Origin: Cognatishimia activa | Lineage (GTDB): Bacteria > Pseudomonadota > Alphaproteobacteria > Rhodobacterales > Rhodobacteraceae | Reading direction: 5' to 3' | Assembly (NCBI RefSeq): GCF_017798205.1 | Contig: NZ_CP060010.1 | Location: 1-64,000, forward strand | DNA length: 64,000 nucleotides | Part shown: one piece after another, positions 1 through 9,156 of the stretch | Layout of the letters: each line of letters opens with the position of its first letter | How positions within the stretch are numbered: the stretch's first letter is position 1 | The notes under the pieces: generated by a model | Seen by the model: only the letters and a program-made list of their open reading frames with translations | The model's database searches: none | What the model was told of the DNA's origin: nothing | Made by a program: the position numbers and the translations under genes

Positions 1-1125
1 ATGACCGACGGTCAGTTTTCTTCCACTCACCCCAAGAACCCACCCACCACGGAAGATGAACGGTTTCTCTGGCTTCGTCTCTTGCGCTCAAGACGGGTTG
101 GACCGGCTACTTTTCACCGGCTGATGGGTGAATATGGGTCGGCACAAGCCGCGCTATCCGTTTTGCCTGAGATCGCGGCCGAAGCCGGGGTGGACGACTA
201 TAGTATCTGTCCCGAGGGCGTCATTGAGGCGGAACTTAAGGCTGCGCGCAAAGCGAAGGCGCAGTTGATATGCTTTGGCGATCCCGACTATCCGAAACCG
301 CTTTATGATCTAGGCGACGCGCCCCCTCTATTGTGGGCACGTGGCGATATTGGGCTTTTACATCGCGAGGCGATTGCTCTGGTCGGTGCGCGCAATGCGT
401 CGTCTTTGGGCTGTCGCATGGCGTGCAGCTTGTCGCTGGAACTTGGCCAAAAGGCGCAGGTGATCGTCAGCGGTTTGGCCCGTGGCATCGATGCCGCGGC
501 TCATGAAGCCGCTTTAAAAACCGGAACAATAGCGGTTTTTGGCGGTGGCGTGGACAGGATCTACCCCGCCGAAAACAAGACTTTGGCCGAGGATATCCTG
601 AAACAAGGACTGATCCTGTCCGAGCAGCCTATGGGCTTGCAGCCACAAGCGCGACATTTTCCGGCGCGCAACCGGATCATCTCGGGGCTAACCCGCGCGG
701 TTGTCGTTGTTGAGGCCGCCGCCAAGTCAGGATCTCTGATCACTGCGCGCAATGCGCTTGATCAGGGGCGTGACGTGCTTGCGGTCCCCGGTCACCCCTT
801 TGATGCACGTGCCGCGGGGTGCAATATTCTAATCCGGGACGGCGCGACTTTGGTGCGCAATGCCGAAGACATTATTGAAGAACTCGCAATTCCCGAGCCT
901 GTGCAACCAGATCTACCACTGGCAGACGAAGGCCAGGACAGCCTGAGCGACTCAGCAAAACTGCACGACAAGATCCTCAATCGATTGGGGCCGATCCCCC
1001 TGGCCGAGGACCAGTTGATCTTTGATCTAAAGTCCAAGGCGAAATCACTAGCCCCTGCCTTGTCCACACTCGAGTTACACGGGAAAATCCTGCGTCGCGC
1101 AGGTGGGCTCTTGTCTCGGCGGTGA
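1..1125 (+). CDS. dprA: DNA-processing protein DprA (Smf)
   Basis: DprA binds incoming single-stranded DNA during natural transformation and loads RecA on it in the cytoplasm. The Rossmann-like core runs from about residue 124 to 295 and contains the VGAR turn (128-131), SGLARGID with AAHEA (157-170), and the FPARNRIISGL stretch typical of the family. A small winged-helix domain follows at the C-terminus (about 320-374). The length, 374 residues, is normal. The first base of the window is the A of an ATG, so this start is plausible, but an upstream in-frame start outside the window cannot be excluded. topA follows on the same strand after 136 bases, a common order in alphaproteobacteria. Confidence 0.93.
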   Translation: MTDGQFSSTHPKNPPTTEDERFLWLRLLRSRRVGPATFHRLMGEYGSAQAALSVLPEIAAEAGVDDYSICPEGVIEAELKAARKAKAQLICFGDPDYPKPLYDLGDAPPLLWARGDIGLLHREAIALVGARNASSLGCRMACSLSLELGQKAQVIVSGLARGIDAAAHEAALKTGTIAVFGGGVDRIYPAENKTLAEDILKQGLILSEQPMGLQPQARHFPARNRIISGLTRAVVVVEAAAKSGSLITARNALDQGRDVLAVPGHPFDARAAGCNILIRDGATLVRNAEDIIEELAIPEPVQPDLPLADEGQDSLSDSAKLHDKILNRLGPIPLAEDQLIFDLKSKAKSLAPALSTLELHGKILRRAGGLLSRR

Positions 1126-1180
1126 TGTCAAACTACATGCCGTCAAAGCCTGCGGCGCGGGTCCGGTTTTCCAGTGGTCA

Positions 1181-1209
1181 TTGACAATGCCCCCTTCCAC
1201 CGCACATCT
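1181..1209 (+). promoter_or_regulatory. Possible topA promoter
   Basis: A perfect TTGACA lies at 1181-1186. The hexamer 17 bases later (1204-1209, ACATCT) is a poor -10 match, so only the -35 half is convincing. It lies about 55 bases before the topA start codon. Confidence 0.3.
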
Positions 1210-1261
1210 TCTGCCGCCATAAGGCCAAGAAAAACGAGTCTTGAGGAGTCGAGAATTAAGC

Positions 1262-3904
1262 ATGCCCGTCGTTGTCGTCGAATCCCCGGCAAAAGCCAAA
1301 ACTATCAATAAATACTTGGGGTCTGACTACACGGTACTCGCCTCTTATGGCCACGTGCGAGACCTGCCTCCGAAGGACGGATCGGTCGACACGGACAATG
1401 ATTTCGCCATGACATGGGAGGTCGGAAACGACAGCCGCAAACATGTCAAAGCCATCGCGGACGCTCTGAAAGACGACAACAACCTGATCCTCGCGACCGA
1501 CCCCGATCGCGAAGGAGAGGCGATTTCTTGGCACCTCGAAGAGGCTCTGCGCAAACGTCGCGCCATTAAGAAAGACACCCCTGTGTCGCGCGTCGTGTTC
1601 AACGCGATCACTAAGTCGGCTGTGACCGAAGCAATGCAGAACCCGCGTCAGGTCGACGAGCCTCTGGTTGAGGCCTATCTGGCGCGTCGTGCTTTGGATT
1701 ATCTGGTAGGTTTCAAGCTTTCGCCGGTTCTGTGGCGCAAGCTGCCGGGTGCGCGCTCTGCTGGGCGTGTTCAGTCGGTATGCCTGCGTCTGATCGTTGA
1801 GCGCGAAGAAGAAATCGAAGCCTTTAACGCGCAGGAATACTGGTCCGTGCGTGCTTTGCTGCAAACCCCACGCGGCAAGGATTTTGAAGCGCGTCTGACA
1901 GTGCTCGGCGGTCAGAAACTTGACCGCATGTCGCTCAAGGACAGCACGGCCGCGGAACTTGCAGTTCAGGCCGTAACCTCCCGCAATCTCTCGGTAAAAT
2001 CGGTCGAAGCGAAGCCCGCGACGCGCAATCCGTCCGCACCGTTCATGACCTCGACCCTGCAGCAGGAGGCCAGCCGCAAATTCGGCATGGGCGCACGGCA
2101 GTGTATGAACACGGCGCAGCGCCTTTATGAGGCAGGTCTGATCACTTACATGCGGACCGACGGCATCGACATGGCTCCTGAGGCCGTTATGGCGACACGC
2201 GACACGATCAAAGATCGCTATGGCGAAGAGTACATCCCGAAATCGCCACGGATGTACAAAAACAAAGCCAAGAACGCGCAGGAAGCCCACGAATGTATCC
2301 GCCCGACGGATATGAATAAAGACGCGAGCCAGATTAAGGTCAGCGAACCGGATCAGCGCAAACTTTACGATCTGATCTGGAAACGCACCATCGCCTGCCA
2401 GATGGAAGCCGCGCGGCTTGAACGTACCACGGTCGATATCGCCTCTGACGACGGGCAAGTCGAGCTGCGCGCCACCGGTCAGGTCGTTATGTTTGACGGC
2501 TTTATGAAGGTCTATGAAGAGGGCCGCGACGACGTTCAAGACGACGACGACAAGCGCCTGCCTCAGATCATGCAGGGCGAAGCGGCGGTGTTCTCACCGA
2601 AAGGCCTCGCGGATCAATTCAACAAAGCTGCCGGTCGCGAAGGCGATGTGATCGAAGCGACCCGCGCGGACAATGCAATCCTGTCTGACAATGCGGGCGT
2701 TCTGGCTCTGCAGCACCACACGCAACCGCCGCCCCGCTACACCGAGGCAACGCTGGTCAAGCGGATGGAAGAGTTGGGCATCGGACGTCCGTCCACCTAC
2801 GCATCGGTCATCACAACGATCCAAGACCGCGAGTATGTACGCAAGGACAAGAACCGCCTCTTCCCCGAGGAAAAAGGGCGGATCGTCACGATCTTCCTCA
2901 TGAACTTCTTCCGCAAGTACGTAGGATATGAGTTCACGGCGAACCTTGAAGAGAGCCTGGATGATGTTTCGGCCGGCGATCAGGACTATAAAGAAGTCCT
3001 CGCGACCTTCTGGCGAGATTTCTCGGCAGCCATTGCGGAAACCAGCGATCTGCGGGTGTCAGAGGTTCTTGATAAACTCGACGCAGCCCTTGCCCCGCAG
3101 CTTTATCCGCCGCGCGAGGACGGGTCAGATCCACGCATTTGCCCGAAATGTGGTACTGGCCAGCTCCATCTCAAAACCTCACGTACTGGCGGTTTTGTCG
3201 GCTGCGGCAACTATCCGGAATGCCGATATACACGCCCGCTGAATGGTGACTCTGATGACACGGGCGATGTGATCCTCGGTCAGGACGAGCACGAGAATGA
3301 TATCCTGCTGCGTAAGGGCCGCTTTGGTCCCTATGTGCAGCGCGGTGAAATCACCGAAGACAACAAGAAACCTGACCGCTCCTCCCTGCCCAAAGGCTGG
3401 GACGCGGCGGCGATGGATCTGGAAAAGGCGCTTACGCTTTTGTCCCTGCCCCGCGCAATTGGTCTGCACCCAGAGGGCGGCGAGATCACCTCGAACTTTG
3501 GGCGTTTCGGCCCCTATGTGATGCACCAACTGCCGGATGAGGCAAAGCCTGTCTACGCTAACCTCAAAGATCCCAATGACGTCTTTGAAATCGGCATGAA
3601 CCGTGCGGTTGAACTTTTGGCTGAGAAACGCGCTAACCCCGGGCGGCGCGGGTCGGCAGCAGCCGCGAAACCGTTGCGTGAGATGGGCGAACACCCAGAT
3701 GGTGGCGCCATGAACATTATGGACGGTCGGTACGGGCCTTATGTGAAATGGGAAAAGGTCAATGCGACCCTGCCCAAGGACGTTGAGCCCAAGGATGTGA
3801 CTGTCGAAATGGCGATTGAGCTGGTCAATGAAAAGGCGGCCAAGAAGGGTACGCGCAAAAAGACCACCAAAAAGACGACCAAGAAAAAAACCACCGCGAA
3901 ATAA
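1262..3904 (+). CDS. topA: DNA topoisomerase I (type IA)
   Basis: This enzyme relaxes negative supercoils. The N-terminal Toprim domain starts VVVESPAKAKTI and holds the metal-binding ATDPDREGEA (residues 78-88). The catalytic tyrosine is Y296 in LITYMRTDG. A four-cysteine zinc ribbon (CPKC and a second Cys pair, about 626-655) follows. Three topoisomerase C-terminal repeats then carry GRFGPYV or GRYGPYV, and a Lys/Thr tail of about 20 residues ends the protein. The ATG at 1262 is chosen over the in-frame TTG at 1241 because the family begins MPVVVVESPAKAK; a GAGGAG lies 13 bases upstream. At 880 residues it has the usual alphaproteobacterial length. A clear terminator follows. Confidence 0.97.
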   Translation: MPVVVVESPAKAKTINKYLGSDYTVLASYGHVRDLPPKDGSVDTDNDFAMTWEVGNDSRKHVKAIADALKDDNNLILATDPDREGEAISWHLEEALRKRRAIKKDTPVSRVVFNAITKSAVTEAMQNPRQVDEPLVEAYLARRALDYLVGFKLSPVLWRKLPGARSAGRVQSVCLRLIVEREEEIEAFNAQEYWSVRALLQTPRGKDFEARLTVLGGQKLDRMSLKDSTAAELAVQAVTSRNLSVKSVEAKPATRNPSAPFMTSTLQQEASRKFGMGARQCMNTAQRLYEAGLITYMRTDGIDMAPEAVMATRDTIKDRYGEEYIPKSPRMYKNKAKNAQEAHECIRPTDMNKDASQIKVSEPDQRKLYDLIWKRTIACQMEAARLERTTVDIASDDGQVELRATGQVVMFDGFMKVYEEGRDDVQDDDDKRLPQIMQGEAAVFSPKGLADQFNKAAGREGDVIEATRADNAILSDNAGVLALQHHTQPPPRYTEATLVKRMEELGIGRPSTYASVITTIQDREYVRKDKNRLFPEEKGRIVTIFLMNFFRKYVGYEFTANLEESLDDVSAGDQDYKEVLATFWRDFSAAIAETSDLRVSEVLDKLDAALAPQLYPPREDGSDPRICPKCGTGQLHLKTSRTGGFVGCGNYPECRYTRPLNGDSDDTGDVILGQDEHENDILLRKGRFGPYVQRGEITEDNKKPDRSSLPKGWDAAAMDLEKALTLLSLPRAIGLHPEGGEITSNFGRFGPYVMHQLPDEAKPVYANLKDPNDVFEIGMNRAVELLAEKRANPGRRGSAAAAKPLREMGEHPDGGAMNIMDGRYGPYVKWEKVNATLPKDVEPKDVTVEMAIELVNEKAAKKGTRKKTTKKTTKKKTTAK

Positions 3905-3908
3905 CATA

Positions 3909-3940
3909 GGCCGGGAGATGTCCCGGCCTTTTCATTTTTC
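3909..3940 (+). terminator. Intrinsic terminator of topA
   Basis: GGCCGGGA and TCCCGGCC form a perfect 8-bp stem with a GATG loop, followed by TTTTCATTTTTC. It starts five bases after the topA stop and reaches the last codon of the convergent gene. Confidence 0.9.
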
Positions 3941-4307
3941 AGTCGTTGCGCGCCATGATAAGTTGCAGCCGCTTCACTTCGCGGATCACTCGGTCGGCCT
4001 GAAGCTGCGGCATCAGGCTCAGCTTAAGCTGCGTTGCCATCAGGATCAGGACGCCGCCACTGACGCCCCATTTCACCGCCAAGATCGCCTCGGTCGCGCC
4101 AAAAAACTGAACCGCGCAATAAAGCCCGACCGCAAAGAGCGCGATCTGCACAATCATCACAACCCAAGTGACCCAGCCCAGCTTGCCGCCAAACTGCGAC
4201 AGCCCCAGCTGGAACCAGCCAAGCTCTTGCGTCTCGCGCAGGATCTCACTGTCTTGCCCTTTCAGAGCATCTTCGATCATACGATCAAGGTCATTTTTGC
4301 TAGACAT
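3939..4307 (-). CDS. Small membrane protein, DUF6768-like, partner of an ECF sigma factor
   Basis: This 122-residue protein has an acidic N-terminus (DRMIEDALKGQDSEIL) and two predicted membrane helices (about residues 45-66 and 77-93), then a charged C-terminal tail. I recognise the layout as resembling DUF6768, a family of unknown function; that match is from memory. Its start overlaps the end of the upstream sigma-factor gene by 8 bases, so the two are translated together. The pairing suggests a membrane-bound modulator, possibly an anti-sigma factor, but no zinc-binding anti-sigma motif (HxxxCxxC) is present, so this role is only an inference. Confidence 0.6.
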   Translation of the reverse strand: MSSKNDLDRMIEDALKGQDSEILRETQELGWFQLGLSQFGGKLGWVTWVVMIVQIALFAVGLYCAVQFFGATEAILAVKWGVSGGVLILMATQLKLSLMPQLQADRVIREVKRLQLIMARND

Positions 4308-4845
4308 CTAAGTCTCCTTTCAATGCGTCTTTCAGCGACATGCGCGCCACAGAAAGGCGCGATTTCACCGTGCCCACCGGCACATCCAGCGAGACGGCCA
4401 CCTCGGCTAGGCTCATGTCTTCTAGGTAGAACAGCGCAATGGCCGCGCGCTGGGGTGTTGGCAAGGCGTCTATGGCTTGGCGAAGGATCTGTGCCTCTTC
4501 GTTCAGATCGACTTCACAGCTGTCCTCAATAAGAGGCGCAATCTCGCGTTTGGCGTCCTGGACCCGAAGGCGTTTTTCTATGATCCTGTAGCAGCATCGA
4601 GATACGATCCGAGTAGCCCAAGCCGGAAAGGCCGCCACGTCTTTCAGCTTATGCAGGTCGCGAAAGATCTGCACCCAAGCGTCTTGCACAGCGTCCTGCG
4701 CCTCGTCTTTGCCGTTCAGCAACCGCGCCGCATGCACCAAGAGGCGAGGTCCGCGAAGGCGCACCAGATCAGCCATTGCCGCGGGTCGCCCAAGGCGCGC
4801 TTCGATCACCAAAAACTCTTCTAAGGCGCGGCGTTTGCCGGTCAT
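4300..4845 (-). CDS. ECF-family RNA polymerase sigma factor
   Basis: The protein directs RNA polymerase to a small regulon. Region 2 is visible as DEAQDAVQDAWVQIFRDL with a following AFPAWATRIVSRCC stretch. Region 4 is LPTPQRAAIALFYLEDMS with the helix-turn-helix VAVSLDVPVGTVKSRLSVAR. I chose the ATG at 4845 (181 residues) over an in-frame TTG at 4866 because AGGAAAGGG lies just upstream of it. The gene overlaps the downstream small membrane gene by 8 bases and is divergent from scoA. The regulon cannot be told from the sequence. Confidence 0.85.
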   Translation of the reverse strand: MTGKRRALEEFLVIEARLGRPAAMADLVRLRGPRLLVHAARLLNGKDEAQDAVQDAWVQIFRDLHKLKDVAAFPAWATRIVSRCCYRIIEKRLRVQDAKREIAPLIEDSCEVDLNEEAQILRQAIDALPTPQRAAIALFYLEDMSLAEVAVSLDVPVGTVKSRLSVARMSLKDALKGDLDV

Positions 4846-4935
4846 GTTTTGCCCTTTCCTGGCCAACTATCCTATAGTGCGCGTGATCGGGCAAAAGGTT
4901 CGGTGCGGTGGTGAAAAAAACGCCTCTAGCGGTAA

Positions 4936-4954
4936 GTCCGTAGTAATACCGGAC
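4936..4954. promoter_or_regulatory. Inverted repeat between sigma factor and scoA
   Basis: GTCCG (4936-4940) and CGGAC (4950-4954) form a 5-bp dyad with a 9-base spacer in the 178-base divergent region. It could be an operator for scoAB or for the sigma gene. No matching regulator is recognised. Confidence 0.3.
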
Positions 4955-5023
4955 GCCCCTGTATGCGTTGACTTAAAGCAAGGCAAAATTCAAAAACACG
5001 CCAAATGGAATTGGGAGACATCC

Positions 5024-5746
5024 ATGAAAAAAATCTATGCAAATGCGGCGGAGGCGTTGGATGGCCTCTTGCATGACGGCATGTTTATTGCCGCCGGAGG
5101 CTTTGGTCTCTGCGGTATTCCGGAACTGCTTTTGGACGCGATCAAAGACGCGGGCACCAAGGATCTGACATTTGCGTCCAACAACGCGGGCGTGGATGAC
5201 TTTGGCATCGGCATTTTGTTACAGACCAAGCAAGTTAAGAAGATGATCAGCTCTTACGTAGGTGAGAACGCGGAGTTCATGCGCCAGTATCTGTCTGGAG
5301 AGCTGGAGCTGGAGTTTAACCCTCAGGGCACTCTGGCCGAGCGTATGCGCGCCGGCGGCGCAGGCATCCCGGGCTTTTTCACCCGCACTGGCGTGGGCAC
5401 CGTGATCGCCGAAGGCAAGATGGAGAAGCAATTCCCAACGGGCCAAGATGGTGCCATGGAAGACTACATCATGGAAGAAGGCATCTTTGCGGATCTGTCG
5501 ATCGTAAAGGCTTGGAAAGCGGATGAAACCGGCAACCTGATCTTCCGCAAAACCGCGCGCAACTTTAACGCGCCAGCGGCAACCTGCGGCAAAATCTGTA
5601 TCGCTGAGGTCGAAGAGATCGTTCCAACCGGTTCGCTTGACCCGGACGCGATCCACCTGCCAGGCATCTACGTGCATCGCATCATACAGGGCGATCACGA
5701 GAAGCGCATCGAACAACGTACAACACGCAAGCGGGAGGACGCATAA
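5024..5746 (+). CDS. scoA: Succinyl-CoA:3-ketoacid CoA-transferase subunit A
   Basis: Subunit A of the enzyme that moves CoA from succinyl-CoA to acetoacetate, used in breakdown of ketone bodies and short 3-keto acids. The N-terminal CoA-transferase I fold shows [12 protein letters not shown] and the family stretch [11 protein letters not shown], and later [15 protein letters not shown]. The ATG at 5024 is chosen because GGGAG lies 6 bases upstream and the family begins about there; the reading frame stays open far upstream, without coding meaning. The length, 240 residues, is normal. The stop codon shares one base with the scoB start (TAATG), so the subunits are translated together. Confidence 0.93.
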   Translation: MKKIYANAAEALDGLLHDGMFIAAGGFGLCGIPELLLDAIKDAGTKDLTFASNNAGVDDFGIGILLQTKQVKKMISSYVGENAEFMRQYLSGELELEFNPQGTLAERMRAGGAGIPGFFTRTGVGTVIAEGKMEKQFPTGQDGAMEDYIMEEGIFADLSIVKAWKADETGNLIFRKTARNFNAPAATCGKICIAEVEEIVPTGSLDPDAIHLPGIYVHRIIQGDHEKRIEQRTTRKREDA

Positions 5747-6375
5747 TGCCTTGGGATCGTAACCAAATGGCGGCCCGCGCCGCGCAAGAACTGCAAGACG
5801 GTTGGTATGTGAACCTGGGCATCGGTATCCCGACGCTCGTGTCCAACTACATCCCAGAGGGCGTCGAAGTGACGCTTCAGTCTGAAAACGGCATGCTGGG
5901 CATGGGCCCTTTCCCTTACGAGGGCGAAGAGGATGCAGACCTGATCAACGCAGGCAAGCAGACCATCACCGAACTGCCTCAGACCGCCTATTTTGACTCT
6001 GCGCAATCCTTTGCGATGATCCGCGGTGGCAAGATCGCTATGGCAATCCTGGGCGCGATGGAAGTGGCGGAGAACGGCGACCTGGCGAACTGGATGATCC
6101 CAGGCAAACTGGTCAAAGGCATGGGCGGCGCTATGGATCTAGTCGCGGGTGTTGGCCGCGTGGTCGTAGTCATGGATCACGCCAACAAGCACGGCCAGTC
6201 CAAAGTTCTGAAAGAATGCACCCTGCCGCTGACTGGCAAAGGCGTTGTGGACCGCATCATCACGAACCTCGGTGTTCTGGATGTTGTCGAAGGCGGTTTG
6301 AAGATTGTCGAGTGCGCCGACGGCGTCACCGAAGAAGAGCTGCGCGCGGCAACTGAGGCGACCCTGGTCGACTAA
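5746..6375 (+). CDS. scoB: Succinyl-CoA:3-ketoacid CoA-transferase subunit B
   Basis: Subunit B carries the catalytic glutamate, here E47 in QSENGMLG, which forms the enzyme-CoA thioester. The protein starts with the usual [21 protein letters not shown] and has [12 protein letters not shown] downstream. It is 209 residues, standard for the family. It begins one base into the scoA stop codon and is followed by a strong terminator, so scoAB is a two-gene operon. Confidence 0.94.
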   Translation: MPWDRNQMAARAAQELQDGWYVNLGIGIPTLVSNYIPEGVEVTLQSENGMLGMGPFPYEGEEDADLINAGKQTITELPQTAYFDSAQSFAMIRGGKIAMAILGAMEVAENGDLANWMIPGKLVKGMGGAMDLVAGVGRVVVVMDHANKHGQSKVLKECTLPLTGKGVVDRIITNLGVLDVVEGGLKIVECADGVTEEELRAATEATLVD

Positions 6376-6397
6376 GTCATTTTGACATGAATTTGGA

Positions 6398-6427
6398 AAA
6401 ACCCGGCCTTGCGCCGGGTTTTTTTTG
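6398..6427 (+). terminator. Intrinsic terminator of scoAB
   Basis: AAACCCGGC and GCCGGGTTT pair around a short loop and run into eight T. It begins about 23 bases after the scoB stop. Confidence 0.92.
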
Positions 6428-6571
6428 TTTTGTTGGCCTGGGAGCGAACAGACGATCAGAAATCTGCTTTGTGACGCTTGGTAGTGACGCGGCAATAAAC
6501 AGGTGGCCTCTTCTTATCTACGCGCAAACTGTGTCCTTGGCTTGCGGGGCCAACCAGTGCATTCTGCCGCC

Positions 6572-7114
6572 ATGAATATTTCAGAACTTGCCTACCAGCA
6601 CGCCCCGATCGGGATGTGCATGCTGGACAAACGCCGCATCCATGCCGCCAACAGAGCCTTTGGTGAGATGTTTGGAATCGAGCCCGAAAATTGCTCCGGC
6701 AAATCCATCGCCGAGTTTTATGCCAGCCAGGAAGACTTCGAGAGCTTTGGCGAAAAAGTACGCGCCGCCATGGAGGACACAGGGCGCTACAACGACGAAC
6801 GCATCATGCGCCGCGCCGACGGGAGCCTGTTTTGGTGTCGCGTGCGAGGCAAGTCGCTTTCCCCGGACAACCCGTTTCAAAGCGGGGTTTGGACATTTGC
6901 AGACCTGTCAGATGAACGCCCTGTCGTCGAACTCACCCAACGCGAGCGCGAGGTGGCGATCCTGACATGCCGGGGCCAGACCTCAAAAGAAATCGGGCTA
7001 GAGCTGAACCTAAGCTACCGCACTGTAGAAGAGTACCGCGCGCGGCTTCTGCGCAAGTTCGGGGCCCGCAAATTGGCCGAATTGGTCGCGAAACTTTCTG
7101 GCATGCCGCTGTGA
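6572..7114 (+). CDS. PAS domain and LuxR-type HTH transcriptional regulator
   Basis: A 180-residue cytoplasmic regulator. Residues 1-115 form a PAS domain (IGMCMLDKRRIHAANRAF, later DGSLFWCRVRGKSL). A GerE/LuxR helix-turn-helix follows (ELTQREREVAILTCRGQTSKEIGLEL and TVEEYRARLLRKFGA). There is no receiver domain and no acyl-homoserine-lactone domain, so it probably senses through the PAS fold, for which no ligand residue can be named. The ATG at 6572 is preferred to upstream in-frame starts because the PAS domain begins right after it. The gene stands alone between scoAB and accBC. Confidence 0.82.
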   Translation: MNISELAYQHAPIGMCMLDKRRIHAANRAFGEMFGIEPENCSGKSIAEFYASQEDFESFGEKVRAAMEDTGRYNDERIMRRADGSLFWCRVRGKSLSPDNPFQSGVWTFADLSDERPVVELTQREREVAILTCRGQTSKEIGLELNLSYRTVEEYRARLLRKFGARKLAELVAKLSGMPL

Positions 7115-7280
7115 TTTTCCGCATGATCTTTAGGGGATGGATCGAAAATCGTTAACCTAGGGTAAGAAATGCGGTGTTTTCCCCGTTCCCCGAGCTTTTC
7201 CTTGGCTTTCTGATAGCCTATATACAGCCGTTAGGGAAAACCAAACAGACGCGCAGCTGTCGCGCATCAGAGGATATATT

Positions 7281-7787
7281 ATGAGCAAGAAGACCCACGA
7301 CGCGGACGTCTCCTTTATTCAGGCGCTGGCCGAATTGCTTGAGAAAAACGATCTGACCGAACTCGAAGTGATGCGCGAATACGGCGACAACGACAGCATG
7401 AATGTGCGTGTCAGCCGTCAAAAAGAAGTCGTCGCCATGGCGGCCCCTGCCCCGGTTGCAGCTGCTCCGGTTGCAGCGCCCGCGGCACCGGCAGCTCCTG
7501 CAGCTGCGGCACCCGCAGCACCTGCGGCCAGCAACGAGGATCCGGCAAGCCATCCGGGCGCTGTGACCTCTCCGATGGTCGGCACATGCTATCTGCAGCC
7601 AGAGCCCGGCGCGCCTGCGTTTATCACCGTGGGGGCTCAGGTGGCCGAAGGTCAGACCATCCTGATCATCGAAGCAATGAAAACCATGAACCAGATCCCT
7701 GCGCCAAAAGCAGGCACCATCAAGCGCATTCTTGTTGAGGACGGCGGCACGGTTGAGTTCGGCGCGCCTCTGGTCATCATCGAATAA
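7281..7787 (+). CDS. accB: Acetyl-CoA carboxylase biotin carboxyl carrier protein
   Basis: BCCP carries the biotin that shuttles CO2 from biotin carboxylase to the carboxyltransferase in the first step of fatty acid synthesis. The N-terminal helical part (1-50) is followed by an Ala/Pro linker (about 53-83) and the biotinyl domain. The biotinylated lysine is K134 in IEAMKTMN. The length, 168 residues, is normal. GAGGA lies upstream of the ATG. accC begins 10 bases after the stop, so the two form an operon, with aat probably the third gene. Confidence 0.96.
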   Translation: MSKKTHDADVSFIQALAELLEKNDLTELEVMREYGDNDSMNVRVSRQKEVVAMAAPAPVAAAPVAAPAAPAAPAAAAPAAPAASNEDPASHPGAVTSPMVGTCYLQPEPGAPAFITVGAQVAEGQTILIIEAMKTMNQIPAPKAGTIKRILVEDGGTVEFGAPLVIIE

Positions 7788-7797
7788 GGTATTCGCG

Positions 7798-9147
7798 ATG
7801 TTTGATAAAATCCTCATCGCCAACCGCGGAGAAATCGCCCTTCGCGTGATCCGCGCGTGCCGCGAGATGGGCATCAAGTCGGTCGCGGTGCATTCCACCG
7901 CAGATGCCGACGCAATGCACGTGCGTATGGCAGACGAAGCGATCTGTGTCGGCCCAAATGCGGGTGCTGACAGCTATCTTAATATGGCGTCCATCATCGC
8001 AGCCTGCGAAGTCACTGGCGCGCAGGCGATCCACCCAGGCTATGGCTTTCTGTCTGAAAACGCACGGTTCGTGGAAATCGTCGAAGACCACGGTCTGACC
8101 TTCATCGGCCCGAGCGCCGCTGACATCAGCACCATGGGCGACAAGATCACCGCCAAAGACACCGCCAAGAAGCTGGGCATCCCAGTGGTTCCGGGGTCCG
8201 AAGGTGGCGTTCCAGATCTGGCAGCCGCCAAAACGATCGGCGAAGACTTCGGCTATCCTGTTATCGTCAAAGCCACCGCCGGTGGCGGCGGGCGCGGCAT
8301 GAAGGTCGCGTTGACCGCAGATGATATGGAAGAGGCCTTTGGCACCGCGCGTTCCGAGGCGAAAGCGGCATTTGGCAACGACGAAGTCTATATCGAGAAA
8401 TACCTCACCACGCCGCGTCATATCGAGATTCAGGTCTTTGGCGACGGTCAGGGTAACGGCGTCCATTTGGGCGAGCGCGACTGTTCTTTGCAGCGTCGCC
8501 ACCAAAAAGTCTTTGAAGAGGCCCCCGGCCCCTGCATCACCCCAGAAGAACGCGCCTATATCGGCAAGGTCTGTGCTGATGCGGTTGCCGAAATGGGCTA
8601 TCGCGGGGCTGGCACTGTCGAATTCCTCTACGAGAACGGCGAGTTCTATTTCATCGAGATGAACACCCGTTTGCAGGTGGAACACCCTGTTACCGAAAGC
8701 ATTTTCGGTGTGGACCTCGTGCGCGAACAGATACGTGTTGCGGCCGGTATGCCTCTGTCCTTCACGCAGGATGACCTTGAGATCAACGGTCACTCGATTG
8801 AGGTACGGATCAACGCGGAAACCTTCCCAGGTTTCGCGCCTCGTCCGGGCAAGATCAGTCATTACCACGCGCCGGGCGGCCTTGGCGTCCGCATGGACAG
8901 CGCACTTTATGATGGCTATTCCATCCCGCCCTACTACGACAGCCTCATCGGCAAACTGGTCGTACATGGTCGCGACCGTCCAGAGGCCTTGGCACGTCTG
9001 CACCGTGCCCTTGGCGAGCTGATCGTGGATGGGGTTGAGACCACTGTGCCTCTGTTCCACGCCCTTCTGGAAGAAGCTGACATCCATTCTGGTGACTACA
9101 ATATTCACTGGCTGGAGAAGTGGCTGGACGCCAACTACGGCGCCTAA
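7798..9147 (+). CDS. accC: Acetyl-CoA carboxylase, biotin carboxylase subunit
   Basis: This ATP-grasp enzyme carboxylates the biotin on AccB. It begins MFDKILIANRGEIALRVIRACREMG, the canonical start, which fixes the ATG at 7798 although the frame is open upstream. The ATP-binding glycine loop is KATAGGGGRGMK (about 160). The catalytic-site stretches ERDCSLQRRHQKV and EMNTRLQVEHPVTE are present. It is 449 residues, the expected length. It sits between accB (10-base gap) and aat (9-base gap). Confidence 0.97.
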   Translation: MFDKILIANRGEIALRVIRACREMGIKSVAVHSTADADAMHVRMADEAICVGPNAGADSYLNMASIIAACEVTGAQAIHPGYGFLSENARFVEIVEDHGLTFIGPSAADISTMGDKITAKDTAKKLGIPVVPGSEGGVPDLAAAKTIGEDFGYPVIVKATAGGGGRGMKVALTADDMEEAFGTARSEAKAAFGNDEVYIEKYLTTPRHIEIQVFGDGQGNGVHLGERDCSLQRRHQKVFEEAPGPCITPEERAYIGKVCADAVAEMGYRGAGTVEFLYENGEFYFIEMNTRLQVEHPVTESIFGVDLVREQIRVAAGMPLSFTQDDLEINGHSIEVRINAETFPGFAPRPGKISHYHAPGGLGVRMDSALYDGYSIPPYYDSLIGKLVVHGRDRPEALARLHRALGELIVDGVETTVPLFHALLEEADIHSGDYNIHWLEKWLDANYGA

Positions 9148-9156
9148 CGCCGCGCC

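Noticed and set aside
1256-2539. A 427-residue open frame antisense to topA.
   Set aside because: Shadow of topA codon bias; no domain is recognised and topA is certain.
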